DNA of 54,956 nt, from the NCBI GenBank assembly GCA_007116145.1, contig SKJB01000003.1:1-54956 (forward strand), written 5' to 3'. The translations under genes were made by a program, and so were the position numbers. Source of the stretch: Limnochordia bacterium. GTDB lineage: Bacteria > Bacillota > Limnochordia > Darwinibacteriales > DTU012. The notes below the pieces were generated by a model. It was given only the letters and a program-made list of their open reading frames with translations, did not search any database and was not told the origin of the DNA. Each line of letters begins with the position of its first letter. Within the stretch, counting starts at the first letter, position 1. This document shows, piece after piece, positions 17,042 through 25,095 of this stretch.

Positions 17042-17491
17042 CTAGATATGATACATAAACGAATCATCTTTAGCCTGCAATTTCATAGCTTCTTGACAAA
17101 GACAGGCGAGGGTCGTATTGTCCAAAACCTCTTCCATACTATCACGCAATCGTTGCCACAGTACTCGGGTTGCACACTTCTCGGTGTGACTGCAACAGCC
17201 ATCATTATCATCAACGCAGTCCATAGGTGCAATTGGACCTTCTAAAGTCCTGATAATGTCACCAATTCGGACCTCGTCTGGCCTTTTCGCCAATAGGTAG
17301 CCCCCCTGAGCTCCTCGCACACTCGTTACTAACCCCGCCTTACGAAGTGTACTGATTAACTGCTCAAGATAATGCTCGGATATCTCTTGACGCTCTGCTA
17401 TTATTTTTAATGGAATAGGACCCTGACCATAATGGATGGCTATATCTAGCATGGCACGTACTCCATATTCTCCGCGAGTTGAAATTCGCAT
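17042..17491 (-). CDS. iscR: Rrf2 family transcriptional regulator, IscR-like
   Basis: The 149-aa protein has an Rrf2 winged helix at about 1-80 (MRISTRGEYGVRAMLDIA, LEQLISTLRKAGLV, RGAQGGYLLA). A cysteine-rich loop follows, with Cys92, Cys99, Cys100 and Cys106, and two more at 130 and 132. Three closely placed cysteines in this loop are typical of the cluster-binding IscR branch, whereas CymR lacks them. The likely role is Fe-S-responsive control of its own operon with nifS and nifU. An operator-like inverted repeat lies between its promoter and start codon. The ATG has GGAGGGGG upstream. Confidence 0.88.
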   Translation of the reverse strand: MRISTRGEYGVRAMLDIAIHYGQGPIPLKIIAERQEISEHYLEQLISTLRKAGLVTSVRGAQGGYLLAKRPDEVRIGDIIRTLEGPIAPMDCVDDNDGCCSHTEKCATRVLWQRLRDSMEEVLDNTTLACLCQEAMKLQAKDDSFMYHI

Positions 17492-17506
17492 ATTTCATCC
17501 CCCTCC

Positions 17507-17531
17507 AATTCCGAGTAAGTTCCTAGGAATT
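17507..17531. promoter_or_regulatory. Rrf2-type operator in the iscR leader
   Basis: AATTCC, 13 bases, GGAATT form an inverted repeat of 25 bp, starting just downstream of the predicted transcription start. AATTCC/GGAATT half-sites at about this spacing resemble CymR/Rrf2 operators of Firmicutes. The location fits repression by the gene's own product. Confidence 0.6.
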
Positions 17532-17542
17532 GATTTACCATA

Positions 17543-17571
17543 ATAATAGCATAAGTAGTTAACCATGTCAA
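17543..17571 (-). promoter_or_regulatory. Sigma-A promoter for iscR-nifS-nifU
   Basis: On the minus strand TTGACA (17566-17571), a 17-bp spacer and TATTAT (17543-17548). The start point would be near 17536, next to the operator dyad. Confidence 0.85.
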
Positions 17572-17603
17572 CAAAAAAGCAAAGCGAAACGTTGTTAAAA
17601 GAA

Positions 17604-18926
17604 TTAGCTTTTTAACCGTTGTTTTATGAAATATTCCAGTCGTTCTTTGATGCTTTTTTCCCGCCCTTGCTCCGTTGGTGTATACAGCTTTTGGTTTTCT
17701 AAACCCTGGGGCAGATATTGTTGTGGGACATAGTGATAGGGATAATCGTGGGGATAGAGATATCCAACCCCATTGCCGAGGTCTGCTGCACCCTTATAAT
17801 GAGTATCACGTAAATGCTCTGGCACTGGCTCTGCTTGATGGGTTGCTACTAATGCGAGTGCTTTGTCTACCGCCTGGCAGACGGAGTTACTCTTGGGAGC
17901 TGTGGCTATGTAAATGATGGCTTGTGCAATCGGTATGCGAGCTTCTGGCATCCCGATCCATTCGAGAGCATTAGCTGCAGCTTGAGCTAGTAGCATCGCT
18001 GTCGGATCCGCCATACCTACATCCTCGGAGGCATGCACAATTAGTCGACGCACGATGTAGCGGGGATCTTCATTTGCATAGACCATACGAGCAAACCAAT
18101 AGAGTGCGGCATCTGGGTCGCTACCGCGCAACGACTTTATAAATGCAGAAATAATATCATAATGGAAATCACCAGACTTATCATAACTAACACGCTGTGT
18201 TTGCACTGCATCTTCGGTTATCTGCAACGAAACATGACGAATTCCCTCGGAATTCGCCGTCGCAGTAACAACGGCAAATTCAAGCGCATTAAGTAATACG
18301 CGGGCATCACCACTCGCTGTTCGAATTAGATGATCGAGAGCATCTGACGCTAGATGTGCATGAAAACTAGCTAACCCTCGCTCCGCTTGGAGAGCCAGAT
18401 TGGCAATCTTTTGTAAATCACTTGTGTGCAACGGTTTTAACTGAAATATATGAGCGCGACTCAGTAGTGCCTGATTCACCTCGAAGTAAGGGTTTTCAGT
18501 GGTTGCAGCAATCAAAATCACATCACCACTCTCCATTGCTGGTAGTAGTACATCTTGCTGCCCTTTGTTTAGTCGTTGAACCTCATCAATAAAGAGAATT
18601 GTCTTCTTTTGATGAAACTTGCGCCGCTCCCTACTTTCCTCAATAATTCGCTTTAATTCTGCTACACCAGTGGAAGTAGCACTCACTTGCACAAATTCCG
18701 CTTTTGTCTTGTGCGAAATCACGGAGGCTAGTGTTGTCTTTCCTGTTCCTGGGGGGCCATAAAGAATCATTGAACTCACCTGATCTGCCTCAATTGCCTT
18801 ACGTAGTAACTTGCCTTTGCCTAAAATATGCTGCTGGCCGCTATATTCCTCTAAGTTCCGAGGACGCATACGTACAGCTAAGGGTTGTTCTAACCGATTT
18901 TGAGGTGTTGCACTAAAGAGATCCAC
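17604..18926 (-). CDS. rarA: Replication-associated recombination protein RarA (MgsA)
   Basis: This is a 440-aa clamp-loader-like AAA+ ATPase. Walker A is GPPGTGKTT (about 55-63), Walker B is ILFIDEVQRL and sensor 1 lies in IAATTENPYFE. The C-terminal MgsA/RarA tetramerisation region includes GSDPDAALYW and YLYPHDYPYHYVPQQYLP. It acts at stalled replication forks. GGAG about seven bases before the GTG supports the start. It follows tcdA by 11 bp, as yrvN follows yrvM in B. subtilis, and probably shares its transcript. Confidence 0.95.
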   Translation of the reverse strand: MDLFSATPQNRLEQPLAVRMRPRNLEEYSGQQHILGKGKLLRKAIEADQVSSMILYGPPGTGKTTLASVISHKTKAEFVQVSATSTGVAELKRIIEESRERRKFHQKKTILFIDEVQRLNKGQQDVLLPAMESGDVILIAATTENPYFEVNQALLSRAHIFQLKPLHTSDLQKIANLALQAERGLASFHAHLASDALDHLIRTASGDARVLLNALEFAVVTATANSEGIRHVSLQITEDAVQTQRVSYDKSGDFHYDIISAFIKSLRGSDPDAALYWFARMVYANEDPRYIVRRLIVHASEDVGMADPTAMLLAQAAANALEWIGMPEARIPIAQAIIYIATAPKSNSVCQAVDKALALVATHQAEPVPEHLRDTHYKGAADLGNGVGYLYPHDYPYHYVPQQYLPQGLENQKLYTPTEQGREKSIKERLEYFIKQRLKS

Positions 18927-18937
18927 AATATCAACTC

Positions 18938-19699
18938 CTACATTCCTAATATATCCCTGATAACTACACTAGCCATCAAATAACCAGCCACAGGAGGCAC
19001 AACAGCACTAGAGCCCGGAATCGATCGGCGTTTGGTACACACAAATTCTAATTGATCCTTATTGGGGCAAATACAACTCTCCTTACAATTTGTCGCATCG
19101 GCTTGGATCGGAAGAGGTAATTCAGTAGAGAAGACAGTTTGGATCCCTTTAGAGATCCAGCGCTTGCGTAATTCCTTCCGCACCACTTTGGCTAAAGGAC
19201 AGGTATGTGTTTTAGAAATATCCACCACCTCAAGCTTGGTCGGATCTAATTTGTTACCAGCTCCCATTGCTGAAATTACAGGTATACCTTGTCGGTAACA
19301 CCTCTCAAGCAAATCAAGCTTCGCAGATACAGTGTCAATAGCATCAAGTACATACGAGTAATCTGGTTGCAAAAGATAGTGCGCTCGTTCGGGTTTATAG
19401 AACTCCTTATAAACAATAACTTCGCACTTTGGATTAATCGCCTTAATCCGTTCTTGCATTACATCAACCTTAGCCTGTCCCACGGTCGACTGTAGGGCAA
19501 TCACCTGGCGGTTAATATTTGTGAGACAAACATCATCATAGTCAATTAGTACCAAACGACCCACTCCACTGCGAGCAAGAGCTTCAGCAGCAGTCCCACC
19601 CACTCCACCAATACCAAAAACAGCGACTTGCGCATGGGCTAAGCGTTCTAAACCACTCTTACCAATGATTAATTCAGTACGGCTGAATCTGTGTAACAA
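18938..19699 (-). CDS. tcdA: tRNA threonylcarbamoyladenosine dehydratase TcdA
   Basis: The 253-aa E1-like (ThiF/MoeB) enzyme has a nucleotide-binding loop GIGGVGGTAAEALARSG and acidic LVLIDYDDVCLTNINRQ. YVLDAIDTVSAKLDL and SAMGAGNKLDPTK follow. It cyclises t6A at position 37 of ANN-decoding tRNAs to ct6A using ATP. The start is set at TTG 19699 because AGGTG lies seven bases ahead and the product then begins MLHRFSRTELIIG, very like B. subtilis YrvM. The longer frame runs back through a terminator. Its 5' neighbour is the 6S RNA gene, also as in B. subtilis. Confidence 0.93.
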   Translation of the reverse strand: MLHRFSRTELIIGKSGLERLAHAQVAVFGIGGVGGTAAEALARSGVGRLVLIDYDDVCLTNINRQVIALQSTVGQAKVDVMQERIKAINPKCEVIVYKEFYKPERAHYLLQPDYSYVLDAIDTVSAKLDLLERCYRQGIPVISAMGAGNKLDPTKLEVVDISKTHTCPLAKVVRKELRKRWISKGIQTVFSTELPLPIQADATNCKESCICPNKDQLEFVCTKRRSIPGSSAVVPPVAGYLMASVVIRDILGM

Positions 19700-19728
19700 A
19701 ACTATACACCTCATTTTCTTGTGCACAC

Positions 19729-19751
19729 AAAAAACCCCCTCTAAAAGGGGG
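19729..19751 (-). terminator. Terminator of the 6S RNA gene
   Basis: On the minus strand CCCCC, loop TTTTAGA, GGGGG followed by six T. It lies about 30 bases before the tcdA start codon, so it ends the 6S transcript and also attenuates any readthrough into tcdA. Confidence 0.88.
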
Positions 19752-19945
19752 CTAACACCTTTAAAAGCTGTAAGCCGCATAAGCGCGACATCTAATCCTA
19801 ATTCCCCACCATGCCGTTTTGCTGACCTCTTAATGAACCTGCTCTTGCAGGTGGGTACCCTCCTAATAGTTGCAGGCTTCCCTCAATACCGGGCTTGCTA
19901 TTCACTACTAGAGATAAGTTCCCTTTGTTATGGTGTTGGCTCATA
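19735..19945 (-). ncRNA. ssrS: 6S RNA (SsrS/BsrA-type)
   Basis: The intergenic segment between tcdA and aspS is the usual place of 6S-1 RNA in Firmicutes. It contains the apical stem ACCCACCUGC, loop, GCAGGUUCA, a pattern I recognise from 6S RNAs. GAGGGAAGCCUGCA on one side and GAGGUCAGC on the other fit the central-bubble flanks. The predicted ends pair: GCCAACACC near the 5' end with GGUGUUAGC just before the terminator. 6S RNA sequesters the housekeeping RNA polymerase holoenzyme. The 5' end is estimated from this terminal pairing and the promoter is not clear. Confidence 0.8.
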
Positions 19946-20119
19946 ACAAAGCCAGCTATATCCCGCACACAGCAGGGCTTTATTTGTTTTTATCTTATCA
20001 CAAAATAACTGACTATGCAACAGTTTGAAACTACCAATTTGAACAACTTCCGATTGAGTGCTAAACGATGACTGTTTCTCATATGTTAAGATATAAAAAC
20101 GATTAAGGAGGCTAATCCT

Positions 20120-20422
20120 ATGGATCCCATTAGTTCAAGTTTGGTTGATCCCTTAGTAATTCACAAGGTAATCATCATCGCCATGTTAGTAGAAGTCACC
20201 ACCAATTTCATCAAAATCATAATTCCTAACCTTGAGAAACGCTACATCACCATTGTCGCAGGGTTAATTGGAGTTCTCGTTTCAACCGTAACTGGAGTAG
20301 GAATTTTAGGCACTCTCGACATTCCAGTTAACTTCGTCCCACTTGACTATATCCTCACTGGTATCATAGTGTCACGCGGCGCAAATCTTGTCCATGATTT
20401 TTCAAAAAGACTCAACCTTTGA
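20120..20422 (+). CDS. Small holin-like membrane protein of unknown function
   Basis: The 100-aa product has two or three hydrophobic stretches (about 13-34, 42-66, 76-86) joined by short loops, with a charged tail ending in a basic stretch. Size and layout recall small phage-type holins and short membrane proteins of Clostridia, but no motif proves a family. AAGGAGG with correct spacing before the ATG makes it a credible gene. It is one of only two plus-strand genes here and its 3' end overlaps the aspS 3' end by 11 bp in a convergent arrangement. No lysin lies nearby. Confidence 0.65.
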   Translation: MDPISSSLVDPLVIHKVIIIAMLVEVTTNFIKIIIPNLEKRYITIVAGLIGVLVSTVTGVGILGTLDIPVNFVPLDYILTGIIVSRGANLVHDFSKRLNL

Positions 20423-22178
20423 CCTGAATGTGTAACTCCCGTAATTGCTTCGCACTAACTTCACTCGGTGCATTCACCATGAGATCGATGGCACTCGCTG
20501 TTTTGGGAAACGCAATCACATCACGAATTGACTTAACGCCTGTTAACATCATTATGATGCGATCTAAACCAAACGCAATACCACCATGTGGTGGTGCACC
20601 ATAGTCGAAGGCTTCCAAAAAGAAACCAAATTTTTCATAGGCTTGTTCCATGGTGAACCCTAACGCCTTAAACATGCTTTCTTGGACACTGCGTTCAAAG
20701 ATCCGAATGCTTCCTCCACCTAGCTCAACTCCATTTAACACTAAATCATAGGCTTTCGCTCGTACTTGCGCAGGGTTGGTCTCTAGCAAACCAAGATCTT
20801 GATCATTAGGAGCTGTGAACGGATGGTGGGCGGCTACATACCGTCCTTCATCCTCGTCGTAGAGTAGTAATGGCCAATCTGTTACCCACAAAAATTTCAG
20901 AGCCCGCTCATCCATTAAACCTAATTTCTCGCCGAGAAACAAGCGTAACCGTCCGAGTGCATCACAGACAACGTCTTGTTTGTCGGCAACTACTACTAAG
21001 AGATCGCCAACTTCCCCTTCAAGGGTTTGCACTATTGACTGTAACTCCTCCTCTGAAAGGAACTTGGCCACAGGAGATTTAATGGTTTCTCCAATATTAA
21101 ACCACACTAATCCTTTCGCACCATACTCCGTTACTTTCTCCACTAATTGATCAATTTCTCGACGCGAAAAACTGGTTCCACAACCCTTAACGTTGATGCC
21201 GCGAATTACTCCACCATCTGCGAGTACGCTGGCAAAAACCTTAAATGTACACGCCTTTAAAATATCGCTTAAATCAACCAACTCTAACCCAAACCGCATA
21301 TCGGGCCGATCAGACCCATAACGAGACATGGCCTCTTGATACGTCATGCGCAGAATGGGTTCGGTTACCGTCTTATTGGAGTGCTCTTTAAATACGGCTA
21401 AAACCATTTCTTCCATTAATTCCATCACATCGTCAGGTTCCACAAAAGACATTTCAAGATCAATTTGTGTAAACTCGGGCTGCCGATCCGCCCGCAAATC
21501 TTCATCGCGAAAACAACGAGCAATCTGGTAATACCGTTCAAATCCAGCTAACATCAATAATTGCTTATAAATCTGGGGAGATTGTGGTAATGCATAAAAT
21601 TGTTCGGAATGGATTCGACTAGGCACAATATAGTCTCGTGCTCCCTCAGGAGTTGACTTAGTCAAAATCGGTGTTTCTATGTCTAGGAAACCCTTGGTCT
21701 CCAAGAAATTCCGAACTTGATGAACGACCTTATGACGAATTATCAGTGCTTGTTGTAATTCTTTGCGCCTTAGGTCTAAATAGCGATATTTTAAGCGGAC
21801 ACTTTCATCGACATCTACTTGTTTATCAATGGGAAAAGGTGGTGTCTTTGCTTCTGCGAGAACAGAGATTGATTCAATATATACTTCAATCTCTCCAGTC
21901 GCTAGCCCAGGATTATTCTGCCCCTCTGGTCGTCTTTGTACCTTACCTGTCACTGCAACAACATATTCACCACGAAGACCTTCAGCAATCGTATATTGTT
22001 CTGCCGTTAGTACTTCAGGACTAAAGACAATTTGGACAAGACCACTGCGATCGCGCAAATCAATAAACACGACGCCGCCATGATCTCTTCTCCGATTAAC
22101 CCAACCATTTAATGTCACCTTGTGGCCCACTAGATCTCCATTTAACACCCCACAAGGGTGCGTACGTTTCCAACTCAT
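20412..22178 (-). CDS. aspS: Aspartyl-tRNA synthetase
   Basis: The 588-aa bacterial-type AspRS has an N-terminal anticodon-binding OB fold (VTLNGWVNRRRDHGGVVFIDLRDRSG). Class II motif 2 lies in FRDEDLRADRQPEFTQID. A GAD insertion domain is in the middle and motif 3 reads GIAFGLDRIIMML. The enzyme charges tRNA-Asp; whether it also charges tRNA-Asn cannot be told here. Its ATG overlaps the hisS stop by four bases, so the two are co-transcribed, as is general in Firmicutes. The 6S gene lies downstream. Confidence 0.97.
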   Translation of the reverse strand: MSWKRTHPCGVLNGDLVGHKVTLNGWVNRRRDHGGVVFIDLRDRSGLVQIVFSPEVLTAEQYTIAEGLRGEYVVAVTGKVQRRPEGQNNPGLATGEIEVYIESISVLAEAKTPPFPIDKQVDVDESVRLKYRYLDLRRKELQQALIIRHKVVHQVRNFLETKGFLDIETPILTKSTPEGARDYIVPSRIHSEQFYALPQSPQIYKQLLMLAGFERYYQIARCFRDEDLRADRQPEFTQIDLEMSFVEPDDVMELMEEMVLAVFKEHSNKTVTEPILRMTYQEAMSRYGSDRPDMRFGLELVDLSDILKACTFKVFASVLADGGVIRGINVKGCGTSFSRREIDQLVEKVTEYGAKGLVWFNIGETIKSPVAKFLSEEELQSIVQTLEGEVGDLLVVVADKQDVVCDALGRLRLFLGEKLGLMDERALKFLWVTDWPLLLYDEDEGRYVAAHHPFTAPNDQDLGLLETNPAQVRAKAYDLVLNGVELGGGSIRIFERSVQESMFKALGFTMEQAYEKFGFFLEAFDYGAPPHGGIAFGLDRIIMMLTGVKSIRDVIAFPKTASAIDLMVNAPSEVSAKQLRELHIQVKG

Positions 22179-23461
22179 GCTAATACTTGCCCCTCTCTAA
22201 GCTTGACTACTGCTTGCTCTACTTGCTCTACATGATTCAAGTCTATTTCTATCTCTTCACTTGTACTCATCTTCCGTAGTTTGGCCCTATTTTGGGCAAC
22301 TTCGTCCTCGCCAATCACGATTACACCTAGACAATTAAGTTTATTTGCGACCTTCATTTGTGCACGCAAACTTTTTCCCATGTAGTCTAACTCGACCCAC
22401 AAGCCTTGATCACGTAGTTTGTGGGCAAGGGCAATCGCCACATCCTTGGTTGCTCCCCCAAACTGAGCAAGAAAGAGATCTGGTTTAGGCGCTTGGAAAA
22501 CAGTGGTCTCCTTTTGCGCAAGGGATAAGAGTACTCGCTCTAAGCCTACAGCAAAGCCAACTGCAGGCTGCGGTTCTCCACCACATTCTGCAACCAAGCC
22601 ATCATAACGTCCCCCACCGCCAATCGCATTTTGCGATCCTAGAGTTGGGACAATAATCTCAAATACAGTCTTTGTGTAATAATCGAAACCACGCACAAGT
22701 TTAGGATTAATCACATACTTAACATCGAGTTGATCCAAATACGTGCGCACTTGGGCAAAATGATCGCCACAATTTTTACACAGAGATTCTGTAACTAACG
22801 GAATATCGGCAAGTAAGCTTTGACACTCCTTAACTTTACAATCTAACACTCGGAGCGGATTGCGTTCAATCCGTCCTTGGCATGTCATGCAAAATGCTTC
22901 TTGCTGTGCTAGAAACTTATCTTGCAGTGCCTTACGATAAGCGGGTCGACAGTCTGGACAGCCGATACTGTTTATATGTACTTTAAAACCCTCTAAACCA
23001 CACGCCTGGTATACCTTAATCGGTAAAGTAATCATTTCGACATCTAACATGGGATCAGAACTCCCTAGAGCCTCAACTCCAAATTGCGTAAATTGACGAT
23101 AACGTCCGGCTTGAGGGCGTTCATAACGAAACATTGCTCCTAAGTAATACACCTTTGCTGGCATTGCTTGGGCATATAATTTGTTCTCTAAAAATGCACG
23201 TACCACTGGCGCTGTACCCTCTGGACGCAAGGTCATACTGCGATTTCCGCGATCGATAAAGGTATACATTTCTTTCTCGACAATATCGGTAGTTTCACCG
23301 ATACCGCGCTCAAATAACTCGGTATGTTCAAAAATTGGTGTGCGTAGCTCTTGATAACCAAAGTTGTGGCATATCTCGCGAATCTTTGCTTCAACTATTT
23401 GCCATTTATAACTTTGATCGGGTAAAACATCATTTGTACCCCTTGGTCGTGTTACACTCAC
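22175..23461 (-). CDS. hisS: Histidyl-tRNA synthetase
   Basis: This is a 428-aa class II synthetase. The N-terminus RGTNDVLPDQSYKW is typical, motif 2 appears in MTLRPEGTAPVVRAFLE, and the HisRS motifs LVRGFDYYTKTVFEI and GGGRYDGLV follow. Motif 3 lies in AVGFAVGLERVLL. A four-cysteine segment in the middle (CMTCQGR, LDCKVKEC, CKNCGDHF) is seen in many Firmicute HisRS. The GTG start follows AGGAGGG. The leader holds a long hairpin but no T-box signature. It forms an operon with aspS. Confidence 0.97.
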   Translation of the reverse strand: MSVTRPRGTNDVLPDQSYKWQIVEAKIREICHNFGYQELRTPIFEHTELFERGIGETTDIVEKEMYTFIDRGNRSMTLRPEGTAPVVRAFLENKLYAQAMPAKVYYLGAMFRYERPQAGRYRQFTQFGVEALGSSDPMLDVEMITLPIKVYQACGLEGFKVHINSIGCPDCRPAYRKALQDKFLAQQEAFCMTCQGRIERNPLRVLDCKVKECQSLLADIPLVTESLCKNCGDHFAQVRTYLDQLDVKYVINPKLVRGFDYYTKTVFEIIVPTLGSQNAIGGGGRYDGLVAECGGEPQPAVGFAVGLERVLLSLAQKETTVFQAPKPDLFLAQFGGATKDVAIALAHKLRDQGLWVELDYMGKSLRAQMKVANKLNCLGVIVIGEDEVAQNRAKLRKMSTSEEIEIDLNHVEQVEQAVVKLREGQVLA

Positions 23462-23506
23462 TGCCTAGACCCTCCTATAACTCATATCTAATAAATCATA
23501 GCATAG

Positions 23507-23538
23507 CAAGCGAGTGGTAGAATGCCACCACTCGCTTG
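23507..23538 (-). other. 12-bp perfect hairpin between the PPIase gene and hisS
   Basis: CAAGCGAGTGGT pairs with ACCACTCGCTTG across an 8-base loop, 24 bases after the PPIase stop and 46 before hisS. Neither side carries a U tract, so it is not a standard terminator. It may be a weak terminator, an RNA-stability element or a leader structure for hisS. Confidence 0.6.
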
Positions 23539-23562
23539 AAAACACAACTTCGTATTATCTCA

Positions 23563-25023
23563 TTACTCTGTTATCCCTGTTTCAACTGGGCTTTCTAAGT
23601 CTGGATCTACTTGCTCATTCTGCTGTTGCTGTAACTTCTGTAACTCATCATGCCAGTTTAACAATTCTTCAATGCGCTTGTCAATTAAATCTGCTTCTTC
23701 TTCACGCCCAAGCTGATTCATGATACCTTGTACTTGTAATTGCACTGAAAAATCATTTGGCATTAATTCAGAGGCCTTTAGATAGGCGATCACTGCCTCC
23801 TCTTCAAGCTCAGCCTCTTGGTATAAGTTGGCCAACATGAAGAATAATTGACCATCATTTCTTATCTTTTCTGTTGCTGTTACGTATTCTGCTAAAGCAC
23901 TATCAATGTCATCTAATTCAAGATATACATCACCAAGTGAAGCATACAAATATCCGTCTTCAGGAGTTTCTTCAATCGCTTTTTCATAACTAAGCTTGGC
24001 TTCCTCTAACTCACCAGCAATCAAGTGAGTAATTGCAATTAGATGTTTATCGTTAATGACGACACTAGCCGTTTCGCGTAATTCTTCTAACCACCGATTC
24101 ACAACTCTTTCTTCTTCCGCAGACCGTAAACGGTCAACAATTTGACTCTTTGCGAGTTCAAACTCTTCACCTTCAGCCAATTTACTATCCGTTACCTTGA
24201 TAATGTGATAGCCAAATTGGCTCTTCACGAGACCACTGACTTCGTTAATTTCCATGTTGAAAATGACTTCTTCATATTCTGGTACAGTGTCTCCACGACC
24301 AACATAACCAATATCGCCGCCCGCTTCGGCACTACCATAATCATCACTAAACGCTTTTGCTGCACTTGCAAAATCCATTTCAGCCAATTGTGCAAGTACA
24401 AATTCTGCATATTCTTTCGCTTCTGCCCAAGCCTCTTCAGTATCACCATCACTACGAATTAGGATATGACTAGTGCGTACCTCTTCATACTGCTCCTTAA
24501 TCATCTCGTCACTAATCTCAACTGGACCGATAACTGTACTCCAAAGTTTTTCTTGTTGTAAATCCTGCTCTAAAAGCGTCTTTAATTGCCCTTCTGTTAA
24601 GCCTGCCATTTGTAATTGCTGGCGATAAATACTCTCATCGGGAAATCCAGCCTTAATCTGTGCTAAACTATCATTCACTTCGGTTGCAGATACGCTAATA
24701 TCCCGGTTTTTAATCTCTTGTTCGACCAAAACGCTGTATACAAAGGAATCAAATGTGCGATATTTAATGATTTCGAGCATTCGACCATCCACACGTCCAG
24801 ACTGAGATTGCTCTTGTTGGAGTTGTGAAATGTAGGCTTGTTGGAAATCGTGATAGGTAATCGGAATTCCGTTTACTGTTGCGATTGCAGCGCGCGCTGA
24901 ATGTCCTCCCTGCTCACCGCCGAGATAAGAAGACCCTCCAAGATAAATCATACCACCGAGAAATGTAACACTTACAATAATGACGATAATCTTTACTTGT
25001 GCTCGTAATTTCTTAAATATCAT
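23563..25023 (-). CDS. Membrane-anchored peptidyl-prolyl isomerase with TPR repeats (SurA/PrsA-like)
   Basis: The 486-aa protein starts with an uncleaved-looking anchor at 10-35; there is no lipobox Cys, unlike PrsA lipoproteins. A SurA-type chaperone domain spans about 45-170 and a parvulin rotamase about 182-280 (TSHILIRSDG, GGDIGYVGRGDTVPEYE, FGYHIIKV). Tetratricopeptide-like repeats run about 310-440, and the tail is acidic and Gln-rich. It probably assists folding of exported proteins outside the membrane. The ATG at 25023, with AAAGGGA upstream, replaces a longer frame that runs through the promoter. The parvulin-TPR combination is uncommon in B. subtilis but occurs in Clostridia. Confidence 0.88.
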   Translation of the reverse strand: MIFKKLRAQVKIIVIIVSVTFLGGMIYLGGSSYLGGEQGGHSARAAIATVNGIPITYHDFQQAYISQLQQEQSQSGRVDGRMLEIIKYRTFDSFVYSVLVEQEIKNRDISVSATEVNDSLAQIKAGFPDESIYRQQLQMAGLTEGQLKTLLEQDLQQEKLWSTVIGPVEISDEMIKEQYEEVRTSHILIRSDGDTEEAWAEAKEYAEFVLAQLAEMDFASAAKAFSDDYGSAEAGGDIGYVGRGDTVPEYEEVIFNMEINEVSGLVKSQFGYHIIKVTDSKLAEGEEFELAKSQIVDRLRSAEEERVVNRWLEELRETASVVINDKHLIAITHLIAGELEEAKLSYEKAIEETPEDGYLYASLGDVYLELDDIDSALAEYVTATEKIRNDGQLFFMLANLYQEAELEEEAVIAYLKASELMPNDFSVQLQVQGIMNQLGREEEADLIDKRIEELLNWHDELQKLQQQQNEQVDPDLESPVETGITE

Positions 25024-25066
25024 TAGTATACCATCCCTTTCCATTATCATAAGAATGCATAAGAAC

Positions 25067-25095
25067 ATTGTACTGTAAACCACTTGTTCTGTCAA
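25067..25095 (-). promoter_or_regulatory. Sigma-A promoter for the PPIase/TPR gene
   Basis: On the minus strand TTGACA (25090-25095), a 17-bp spacer and TACAAT (25067-25072). The -35 overlaps the last codons of hemZ. Confidence 0.8.

Noticed and set aside
23461-23562. T-box riboswitch upstream of hisS
   Set aside because: The leader is only 101 bases and lacks the conserved T-box sequence and specifier-loop layout; only one hairpin is present.
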